Of a DNA stretch of 58,799 nucleotides, positions 45,548-52,315 are shown piece after piece (within the stretch, counting starts at the first letter, position 1; every line of letters begins with the position of its first letter). This stretch comes from an uncultured Alteromonadaceae bacterium. GTDB taxonomy: Bacteria; Pseudomonadota; Gammaproteobacteria; Pseudomonadales; Halieaceae. Under the pieces are notes generated by a model. That model was not told the DNA's origin, ran no database searches, and worked only from the letters and a program-made list of their open reading frames with translations. The stretch lies in contig CAJYAI010000009.1 of assembly GCA_913064725.1 (NCBI GenBank), positions 1-58,799 of the forward strand. The letters are read 5' to 3'. Made by a program: the position numbers and the translations under genes.

Positions 45548-46396
45548 ATGGATGCGAAATATTCAGGACGATTCGCTCCATCTCCTACGGGGCCACTACA
45601 CCTCGGGTCCCTAATTACCGCCGTCGCCAGTTACCTTGATGCAAGAGCGTCAGGTGGTTCGTGGCGACTCCGTATTGACGATATCGACCCGCCGCGTCAT
45701 GACCAAACTAGTTTTGAGTCCATTCCGAGCTGTTTGCAAGCGCATGGCTTGACATGGGATGGGGACGTCATCCGTCAAAGTCTGCGCCGCAGCACGCACG
45801 ACCAATACCTGAAAGAGCTAGAACACCAAGGTCTTACCTTTACCTGCGTCTGCACACGTACCAGCCTTGGATCACTTGGTCAGTGCGAAGCCGACTGCTC
45901 GTCACGCCGCCACCGAACAGGCAGTATTCGCTTCAAGGTGCCAGATAACTTACCAAACACCCTCGACGATCTCATACTTGGCTCCCGAGTGACGCCGCGG
46001 CTCCCTGCGAATTTCGTTATCAGGCGAAGAGATGGTCTGATCGCGTACCAGCTAGCGACGGCAGTTGATGATCTTGATGAGCTTTACACCCATGTCATTC
46101 GCGGAGCAGACTTGCTCGAATCAGGTTACCGCCAAATGGCAATCCAATCAGCTTTAGGCCGTCAGTCGCCACGTTATGGCCACATACCTATCCTCTACGA
46201 TCAACAGGGTAATAAGTTAAGTAAGCAAACGGGCGCCGCCCCGGTCGATATTCAGACACCAGACCAGAATCTAAAGTTCGCACTACGATTTCTAAATCAA
46301 TCCACGGCACTCAGTGACACCTCGAGCGTACGAGACATCTTGGAACATGCCATTGATCACTGGAATCCCAAGGCGATAGCCCCGCCCGGGGTGTAA
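45548..46396 (+). CDS. gluQ: Glutamyl-Q tRNA(Asp) synthetase GluQ
   Basis: Truncated glutamyl-tRNA synthetase paralog that attaches glutamate to queuosine-34 of tRNA-Asp. FAPSPTGPLHLGSLITAVASY holds the HIGH-like site, WRLRIDDIDPPR is typical, the zinc-region cysteines (CVCTR...CEADC) are present, and the KMSKS-like loop reads NKLSKQTG. 282 aa, lacking the anticodon-binding domain as expected. It follows dksA by 12 bp, the conserved dksA-gluQ operon. In Pseudomonas the next gene would be cbrA; here it is missing. Confidence 0.94.
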   Translation: MDAKYSGRFAPSPTGPLHLGSLITAVASYLDARASGGSWRLRIDDIDPPRHDQTSFESIPSCLQAHGLTWDGDVIRQSLRRSTHDQYLKELEHQGLTFTCVCTRTSLGSLGQCEADCSSRRHRTGSIRFKVPDNLPNTLDDLILGSRVTPRLPANFVIRRRDGLIAYQLATAVDDLDELYTHVIRGADLLESGYRQMAIQSALGRQSPRYGHIPILYDQQGNKLSKQTGAAPVDIQTPDQNLKFALRFLNQSTALSDTSSVRDILEHAIDHWNPKAIAPPGV

Positions 46397-46485
46397 CTTT
46401 TCAACACAATAAGTGTTACCCAGTTGATACTTAAGTCACCATTCGTGTTAGCCTCACCAGCGACTTTTGGTAGGAAGAAGGTGCA

Positions 46486-47865
46486 ATGCTGACGGTTCTC
46501 TTACTCGATGATGATCCCATAAGTGCGACGCACACCGCGGATGACCTCTCCGCAGAGGGTCTCAAAGTGATTAAGGCGTCCCCTTTCTCGGCGCTTGGGG
46601 CCATTAAATCCGCTGAACGAGTCGATGTGGCTATTCTGGATCCCGGTAGAAACGAGGCCGGAGCAAGCCAGTTAATTGCTGATTTACATCCTGTACCCGT
46701 ATTCGTGCATGCCCAGCATGCGTCATTGCGTTCGGCAGTTGATCTCATGAAAGCAGGCGCCAAAGATTACTGGGCAAAGCCCGCACCCATAAAGGACGTT
46801 CTGGAAGCCATTAGACAGGCGGGATCGGGGGCTATCGCAAAACCAGACAAATCTGCAGTTGCCGTCGAAGCGTTTGTTGGTAAATCCACTAGCATGCGAA
46901 AGCTTATGAGCATGGCAAGTAAGGCTGCGAGAGCGAGCTCCACCGTCTTAATCATTGGAGAGACTGGCACTGGCAAAGAATTGGTTGCCCGCCATATTCA
47001 TCAGACAAGTGACCGCGCCAGCAAACGCATGGTCTCGGTCAATTGCGCCGCCATACCGGAGACGCTAATCGAGTCAGAACTTTTTGGCTACGAGAAAGGT
47101 GCTTTCACCGGCGCCAATGCGCAACGGGTGGGCTTAATCGAAGCCGCCGATGGTGGAACGCTTTTTCTCGATGAGATTGGCGAGTTACCGCCCTCTGCTC
47201 AGGCTCGGTTACTGCGATTCATTCAAGAGGGTGAGATAAGGCGAATTGGCTCGGTGGAAAGCGCCAGCGTAAATGTGCGCCTTATATGCGCGACCCACCG
47301 AAACTTGGTTGAACTCGAAAATACTGACGCCTTCCGCAGGGATCTATTTCACCGCATTAACGTCCTTCGCCTAGAACTGCCGCCGCTTCGGGAACGAGGC
47401 AATGACATTGAGGGCCTGACGAACTGGCTCCTAACGCGTGTTGCTGGTCGGTTAGGTTTAGAAGTTAAGCCGCTCACAAGCGGTGCCAAACAGGCTCTAA
47501 CAGCCTATAAATGGCCGGGCAACGTTCGTGAGCTAGAACATACCTTAGAGCGAGCACTCGTTATGGCTGAGAGTGATGTCATCAGCGGCAGTGATCTGAA
47601 TCTCCCGGTAACACAGATCGTAACGGAAACAGATGATAGCTCACCGATGCTCGCATCATATTCTGATCAAGATACCACCTTTGCACAAAACGATGAGGCC
47701 GGAGAGCTTTCCCTCGAAGAATACTTTCAACGCTTTGTCTTGGAAAACCAACACGCCATGAATGAAACCGAGCTAGCACAAAAGCTCGGAATCAGCAGAA
47801 AATGCCTGTGGGAGCGAAGACAACGGTTTGATCTGCCACGTAACCGCAAAAAGGGTGCAGCATAA
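46486..47865 (+). CDS. CbrB-like sigma54-dependent response regulator (no sensor partner)
   Basis: NtrC-family activator: degenerate receiver (about residues 1-120), AAA+ domain (about 130-365) with Walker A GETGTGKE, the sigma54-contact loop GAFTGA (about 205-210), LFLDEIGELPP and R-finger segment FRRDLFHRINVL, and a Fis-type HTH (ELAQKLGISRKCLWERRQR). The receiver keeps the acidic pocket LLDDDP, an Asp at 52 (AILDPG) and the Lys in YWAKPA, but the switch Thr/Ser position is Ala (VHAQHASLRS). The segment ASLRSAVDLMKAGAKDY closely recalls CbrB, and the position between gluQ and pcnB is that of cbrB in Pseudomonas. No histidine kinase gene is adjacent (gap to gluQ is 89 bp). Likely target: the sigma54 promoter just downstream. 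Confidence 0.88.
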   Translation: MLTVLLLDDDPISATHTADDLSAEGLKVIKASPFSALGAIKSAERVDVAILDPGRNEAGASQLIADLHPVPVFVHAQHASLRSAVDLMKAGAKDYWAKPAPIKDVLEAIRQAGSGAIAKPDKSAVAVEAFVGKSTSMRKLMSMASKAARASSTVLIIGETGTGKELVARHIHQTSDRASKRMVSVNCAAIPETLIESELFGYEKGAFTGANAQRVGLIEAADGGTLFLDEIGELPPSAQARLLRFIQEGEIRRIGSVESASVNVRLICATHRNLVELENTDAFRRDLFHRINVLRLELPPLRERGNDIEGLTNWLLTRVAGRLGLEVKPLTSGAKQALTAYKWPGNVRELEHTLERALVMAESDVISGSDLNLPVTQIVTETDDSSPMLASYSDQDTTFAQNDEAGELSLEEYFQRFVLENQHAMNETELAQKLGISRKCLWERRQRFDLPRNRKKGAA

Positions 47866-47886
47866 GCGTTCCTGGTGAGCTTATTC

Positions 47887-47914
47887 GTAACAACAGGGGT
47901 TTAGTTTCGTAACA
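47887..47914 (+). promoter_or_regulatory. Possible activator-binding sites (paired GTAACA) upstream of sigma54 promoter
   Basis: TTCGTAACA occurs at 47884-47892 and again at 47906-47914, a 22-bp phase (two helical turns), about 75-100 bp upstream of the -24/-12 element, where enhancer sites for NtrC-type activators usually lie. GTAACA is the half-site that I recall for Pseudomonas CbrB (TGTTAC-N14-GTAACA). Here the two are direct rather than inverted, so the match is partial. Confidence 0.45.
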
Positions 47915-47987
47915 CTTCTGTCATGAGACAATCACGAAAAGCCATTCGGAATTTATAAAGCTTTGTTTTTATTGAAAAAATATTGAG

Positions 47988-48003
47988 TGGCACGGCAAAT
48001 GCA
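47988..48003 (+). promoter_or_regulatory. Sigma54 (-24/-12) promoter
   Basis: TGGCACGGCAAATGCA matches the RpoN consensus TGGCACG-N4-TTGCW at every conserved position except the first T of TTGC. GG is at 47989-47990 and GC at 48001-48002, with exact spacing. It predicts a start at about 48014. It lies 123 bp after the sigma54 activator gene and upstream of the predicted sRNA, and is one of the cleanest regulatory sites in the window. Confidence 0.9.
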
Positions 48004-48013
48004 ACGATTACGA

Positions 48014-48104
48014 CAGAGCCAGAATAAAAATAAGCGGCCGAATAAAAATAATATGCGTCACTACGGACCTGGGCGGGGAAGGCAACTTCCCCCAGTTTCT
48101 TTTT
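48014..48104 (+). ncRNA. Predicted CrcZ-like Hfq-binding small RNA
   Basis: A ~90-nt transcript is bounded by the sigma54 promoter and a strong terminator, with no ORF that has a ribosome binding site. It contains two copies of GAATAAAAATAA (48022-48033 and 48040-48051), each holding the AAnAAnAA 'CA motif' recognised by Hfq together with Crc in Pseudomonas. Genomic slot (after a cbrB-like gene, before pcnB) and sigma54 control equal those of Pseudomonas CrcZ, which relieves carbon catabolite repression by titrating Hfq. It is much shorter than CrcZ (~400 nt). Homology rests on synteny and motifs, not on sequence identity. It may partly read through into pcnB. Confidence 0.72.
48069..48104 (+). 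terminator. Rho-independent terminator of the predicted sRNA
   Basis: GGGGAAG (48075-48081) pairs with CTTCCCC (48086-48092) around a GCAA tetraloop, extended with a bulge by CTG/CAG (48069-48071 / 48093-48095), followed by TTTCTTTTT (48096-48104). Confidence 0.92.
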
Positions 48105-48160
48105 ACCTATCTACCTCTTGACTTGATAAGATCGGTGTAGCCCTAATCGAGTCACCTAAT

Positions 48161-49420
48161 TTGCACACCATCGATTCCAGCGAACTGATTGACGCATCTG
48201 CACTGTCGAAGGCGGCCGTCGCCGTTGTGGCACGCTTAGTGGATAATGACTACAACGCCTATATCGTCGGCGGCGCCGTGCGAGACCTACTACTAGGTAA
48301 GCGCCCTAAAGATTTTGACGTTGCGACAAACGCAACGCCAGAGCAGGTAGTCGCCTTGTTCAAAGGGGCAAGGATTATTGGTCGCCGCTTCCAGATTGTT
48401 CATGTGCGCATGGGCCGAGAAATCATAGAGGTAACGACATTTCGGGGACACCATAGCGACGATACGTCAAAGGTGTCAGTTAAATCCGAGAACGGCTTGC
48501 TCTTGCGAGACAACGTTTATGGAACTCTTGATCAGGACGCGGCGCGCCGAGATCTCACGATTAACGCACTCTATTTAGACCCCCGAAAAAAAGTAATCCT
48601 AGATGATCTGGGCGGCTTAGAGGACATCGAGTCTCGTTTAATCCGAATCATTGGCAACCCTGTTACTCGCTACAGTGAAGATCCGGTTCGGATGCTTCGT
48701 GTGGCCCGTTTTGCCGCAAAGCTCGGCTTTTCGATTGATAAAGACAGCCTTGATGGGATAGCTCAGTGCCGTCATCTTTTACTGGACATTCCGGCAGCGC
48801 GACTTTTTGACGAGACACTGAAGCTGTTTATGGCCGGCGCAGCTGCACCGACCATCGAGTCTCTTGACAGACATAACTTACTTGAACCGCTTTTCCCCGC
48901 GGCAGTAGATTCCATGATGGACGCTGCGGCGCGCGCATTGATTGTTACAGCGATGCGAAATACCGATGCCCGAATTGACCGAGGAAAGCCGGTAACACCG
49001 GCTTTCTTATTAGGCGCGCTGCTCTGGCCTGCTGTGGAGTCTAAGAGCCGCGAATTGGTAAAGACGGGTAACCAAGAGGGCTCTACTGTGAACGCCGCGG
49101 CTCAACAGGTACTAGCTATCACTCTGCAGCGAGTTGCCATCCCCAAACGATTCTCCATTCCCATGAGAGAAATATGGGAGCTGCAGCCCCGTCTTGAAAA
49201 ATGTGCCTCCAAGCGCGCCAAGTCAGTGATATCACAGCGGCGATTCCGCGCTGCATTCGACCTATTATTGTTGCGCGCCGATGAGCGAGATGAGCTCCGC
49301 TCCGCGATAGCATTTTGGGAGGAACAGCAACAGCTATTTCCCGAATTAGTGGGCAGTCAGCCCGGCACCGAAATTCCGTCCCGAAAGCGACGACCGCGGC
49401 GGCGAAAGCCCAGCACATGA
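48161..49420 (+). CDS. pcnB: Poly(A) polymerase I PcnB
   Basis: Adds 3' poly(A) tails that mark RNAs for decay. Nucleotidyltransferase motif AYIVGGAVRDLLLGKRPKDFDVAT, RRFQIVHVRMG, the RRDLTINALYLD segment and the RNA-binding RMLRVARFAAKLGF; the C-terminal tail is very basic (RKRRPRRRK). 419 aa. TTG start at 48161: rare start codons are common for pcnB and keep expression low (family knowledge). The ATGA overlap with folK at its end shows coupling. A TTGACT hexamer at 48118-48123 may be part of its own promoter, but no matching -10 is clear. Confidence 0.94.
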   Translation: MHTIDSSELIDASALSKAAVAVVARLVDNDYNAYIVGGAVRDLLLGKRPKDFDVATNATPEQVVALFKGARIIGRRFQIVHVRMGREIIEVTTFRGHHSDDTSKVSVKSENGLLLRDNVYGTLDQDAARRDLTINALYLDPRKKVILDDLGGLEDIESRLIRIIGNPVTRYSEDPVRMLRVARFAAKLGFSIDKDSLDGIAQCRHLLLDIPAARLFDETLKLFMAGAAAPTIESLDRHNLLEPLFPAAVDSMMDAAARALIVTAMRNTDARIDRGKPVTPAFLLGALLWPAVESKSRELVKTGNQEGSTVNAAAQQVLAITLQRVAIPKRFSIPMREIWELQPRLEKCASKRAKSVISQRRFRAAFDLLLLRADERDELRSAIAFWEEQQQLFPELVGSQPGTEIPSRKRRPRRRKPST

Positions 49421-49911
49421 CACTAGCGGTGATTGCTTTGGGGGCTAATATTGACAGCCCTACAGAACAACTTAAAACGGCTCGTGACGCGATAAATCAA
49501 TTGCCCAACCTGTCCGATACTCACCTATCGCGCGTCTACTCCTCACCGCCAATGGGGCCACAGAACCAACCCCCCTTCTTCAACGCGGTAATGACCTGTC
49601 ACTACACTGCTGATGCCAACCAATTACTCACTGAGCTGCAGCGAATTGAAGTCAACATGGGCCGCGTGAAGCGCAGGCGATGGGGGGAGCGTTGCATTGA
49701 TTTGGACATCATCCAGCTGGGAGATGTCGTCATTGAAACAGCTCACCTATCACTACCCCACCCAGGTATCGCAGAACGGCTCTTCGTCGTGCAGCCCATG
49801 ATCGACCTGCTGGGTTGTCAACACAAGGTGCCGGGACTTGATGATCTTGGTACCCTTAGGCGCAGGCTTACGAATCAGTCATTGACCCTGTGTCAGGACG
49901 TCGAACTCTAG
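49417..49911 (+). CDS. folK: HPPK (2-amino-4-hydroxy-6-hydroxymethyldihydropteridine diphosphokinase)
   Basis: Pyrophosphorylates the pterin alcohol in folate synthesis. ALGANIDSPTEQL at the start, SRVYSSPPMGPQNQPPFFNAV, LLTELQRIEVNMGRVKRRRWGERCIDLDII (signature) and LPHPGIAERLFVVQPM. 164 aa from ATG 49417, overlapping the pcnB stop by 4 bp; the longer open frame upstream lies within pcnB. Followed by the kinase and panBC. Confidence 0.95.
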   Translation: MTLAVIALGANIDSPTEQLKTARDAINQLPNLSDTHLSRVYSSPPMGPQNQPPFFNAVMTCHYTADANQLLTELQRIEVNMGRVKRRRWGERCIDLDIIQLGDVVIETAHLSLPHPGIAERLFVVQPMIDLLGCQHKVPGLDDLGTLRRRLTNQSLTLCQDVEL

Positions 49912-49940
49912 GTTTACAACATGACACTGGCGGACATATT

Positions 49941-50621
49941 TTGATAGATACAGAAGCATTGGCTATCGACCTGAAGGGGCGCATCCCACAGCCCTATATA
50001 GCCATCGAGGGTCCTATCGGAGTTGGAAAAACAACACTGGCGCGTCAGCTGTCGGACCTTTTTGATTACCAGCTGCTGCTCGAAGATGCCCATGAAAACC
50101 CATTCCTCACCAAGTTTTATGAGAATCGGCGCCAAAATGCCTTAGCCACACAATTGTACTTCCTGTTCCAGCGTATTCAGAAAATAGATGACTTAAAGCA
50201 GCAGGACCTATTCAGACCACTTCGCATCGCCGACTTCCTGATCGATAAGGATCCGCTGTTTGCTCAAGTTAATCTAGATCCCGACGAATACGCGCTATAT
50301 CACAAAGTCTATAACCAGATGACCGTGGACGCTCCGACGCCCGACTTGGTGATCTACTTGCAAGCATCTGTGGACCGGCTACTCGAGCGCATAGAACGTC
50401 GTGGAATCGCAGCCGAGCGTGCGATTAGCCGTCACTACCTTGAAGAGCTAAATGAGGTGTACAGTGAATTCTTTCTGCACTACGATGCGGCGCCATTGTT
50501 GATAGTGAATGCCAACCAGATTGACCTGGTGAACCGAAGAGAGGACTTCGAGCAACTGGTCAATTACGCGCTGGACATCAAAGCGGGTCGGCATTATTTC
50601 AACCCAACATTCATAGATTGA
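49941..50621 (+). CDS. Deoxynucleoside kinase (dNK family)
   Basis: P-loop kinase salvaging deoxynucleosides. IAIEGPIGVGKTTLARQLS (P-loop), LLLEDAHENPFLTKFYEN, the ERS/DRS-like RPLRIADFLIDKDPLFA region, LVIYLQASVDRLLERIERRG (LID) and the acidic base-specificity area. Start uncertain: TTG 49941 (GGCGGA six bases upstream) is chosen; GTG 49890 would overlap folK by 22 bp. In many proteobacteria such a kinase sits between folK and panB, as here; it is the only non-vitamin gene in that stretch. Confidence 0.88.
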   Translation: MIDTEALAIDLKGRIPQPYIAIEGPIGVGKTTLARQLSDLFDYQLLLEDAHENPFLTKFYENRRQNALATQLYFLFQRIQKIDDLKQQDLFRPLRIADFLIDKDPLFAQVNLDPDEYALYHKVYNQMTVDAPTPDLVIYLQASVDRLLERIERRGIAAERAISRHYLEELNEVYSEFFLHYDAAPLLIVNANQIDLVNRREDFEQLVNYALDIKAGRHYFNPTFID

Positions 50622-50657
50622 CGTAATTAACTCACGTACCAAGGAGCGCTCGAATCG

Positions 50658-51452
50658 ATGTCCGATCGAATAACCACCAGCAAACTCGACGCGATGAAAA
50701 GCGCGGGCGACAAGTTTGTAATGGTCACTGCCTATGACTCAACCTTCGCACGGTTGGTCAGCGATGCTGGTGCCGAGTGTATTCTTGTAGGCGATTCGTT
50801 AGGTATGGTCTTGCAGGGACACGACACCACCGTTCCAGTATCGTTGGATGCCATGGTTTACCACACGGAGTGTGTGGCGCGGGCAAGACCCACATCGATG
50901 ATCGTGGCAGACCTCCCATTTATGACCTACTCGTCCCCTGATGTCGCTTTGACAGCCAGCATGGAACTTATGCAGCAGGGTGCCCAGATGGTAAAGCTCG
51001 AGGGAGGTGTTTGGTTGAGTGAGACTATCCACCAGCTTGTTCAACGCGGCATACCGGTATGCGCACATTTGGGTTTAACGCCGCAATCGGTGAATGTGTT
51101 TGGTGGCTACAGAGTCATGGGACGAACACCCAAGGAAGCAAAGTCTATTCTTGCCGACGCCGTTGAAATCCAAGACGCAGGTGCCAGTATGCTCTTACTC
51201 GAGTGTGTCCCCGAGAAGTTGGCAGCAGATATCTCGTCGAAACTGGATATTCCTGTCATCGGCATTGGCGCCGGCGCGGGAACTGACGCCCAAGTCTTAG
51301 TGCTCCATGATCTTCTTGGACTCACAGAGAAGCCCGCAAAATTTGTCGAGAACTTTATGGCGGATGCTGACTCCATTCAGGACGCTATTGCCGCCTTTGT
51401 TAAGGCTGTCAAAGACGGTTCCTACCCTACAGCTCAGCATACGTATCAATAA
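50658..51452 (+). CDS. panB: Ketopantoate hydroxymethyltransferase PanB
   Basis: First committed step of pantothenate synthesis: transfers a one-carbon unit from methylene-THF to ketoisovalerate. VTAYDSTFARLVSDAGAECILVGDSLGMVLQGHDTTVPVSLDAM is the family core (long, read in pieces), then AHLGLTPQSVNVFGGYRVMG and IGIGAGAGTDAQVLVLHDLLGL. 264 aa, aaggag upstream of the ATG. panC follows 2 bp later. Confidence 0.96.
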   Translation: MSDRITTSKLDAMKSAGDKFVMVTAYDSTFARLVSDAGAECILVGDSLGMVLQGHDTTVPVSLDAMVYHTECVARARPTSMIVADLPFMTYSSPDVALTASMELMQQGAQMVKLEGGVWLSETIHQLVQRGIPVCAHLGLTPQSVNVFGGYRVMGRTPKEAKSILADAVEIQDAGASMLLLECVPEKLAADISSKLDIPVIGIGAGAGTDAQVLVLHDLLGLTEKPAKFVENFMADADSIQDAIAAFVKAVKDGSYPTAQHTYQ

Positions 51453-51454
51453 CC

Positions 51455-52306
51455 GTGGATATTTTGACCAGCGCAGAGACTATGCGCAAATGGCGGTCAT
51501 CCCTACCCCATGACCAGTCAATTGGATTCGCGCCAACAATGGGTCACTTGCACTCAGGGCATATTGCGCTAATAGAAGCTTCGCGCAATAAAAGTGACGT
51601 TACCGTCGCATCAATCTTTGTCAACCCCATGCAGTTTGGCGCCAGCGAAGACCTCGAGGCCTATCCAAGAACACTGGCTGAGGACCTCGCAAAGCTAGAA
51701 CAGGCAGGCGTAGCTGCCGTGTTTACACCAAATGCCAGCGACATCTACCCCGATGGCATTGACCAACATACCGCTGTCGATGTGCCAGGACTGACTGATG
51801 TCCTATGTGGCGCGTCACGCCCCGAGCACTTTCGTGGCGTGACGACCGTCGTAACCAAATTATTAGGACTTGTTAGGCCTCATCTCGCTTTTTTTGGCGC
51901 GAAAGACCTCCAACAGGTCTTAGTTATTCAGAAAATGGTGCGCGATCTTTGCATTAATACGGAAATCATAACGGTTCCCACCATGCGCGAAGCTGATGGC
52001 CTTGCTATGAGCTCTCGAAACACGTATCTGAGCGATGAAGAGCGCGCGGCCGCCCCCACGTTTTCGGCAATTCTGGAAGCCTGTGGTACTGCATTGTCGG
52101 CGCCTTCTGCCGACTTCGACCGTATTCTAAAAGACGCCCAAAAAGCGCTGATACATGCTGGATTTTCAGTCGATTATTTAGAAGCTCGTCACACACATGA
52201 CCTATCACCCGCGTCCTCAAACAGTGACGAGGTGGCTCTATTTGGTGCTGTGCGGCTGGGTGCTACGCGACTGATCGATAATCGCATGTTACCCGCTCAG
52301 CCATAA
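51455..52306 (+). CDS. panC: Pantothenate synthetase PanC
   Basis: Condenses pantoate and beta-alanine with ATP. FAPTMGHLHSGHIALIEAS contains the HxGH site; SIFVNPMQFGASEDLEAYPRT, HFRGVTTVVTKLL, FFGAKDLQQVLVIQKMV and MREADGLAMSSRN (KMSKS-like region) are all present. 283 aa, GTG start 2 bp after panB. Convergent with the acetate symporter gene, 9 bp between ends and no clear terminator. Confidence 0.96.
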   Translation: MDILTSAETMRKWRSSLPHDQSIGFAPTMGHLHSGHIALIEASRNKSDVTVASIFVNPMQFGASEDLEAYPRTLAEDLAKLEQAGVAAVFTPNASDIYPDGIDQHTAVDVPGLTDVLCGASRPEHFRGVTTVVTKLLGLVRPHLAFFGAKDLQQVLVIQKMVRDLCINTEIITVPTMREADGLAMSSRNTYLSDEERAAAPTFSAILEACGTALSAPSADFDRILKDAQKALIHAGFSVDYLEARHTHDLSPASSNSDEVALFGAVRLGATRLIDNRMLPAQP

Positions 52307-52315
52307 GGCTATTTC

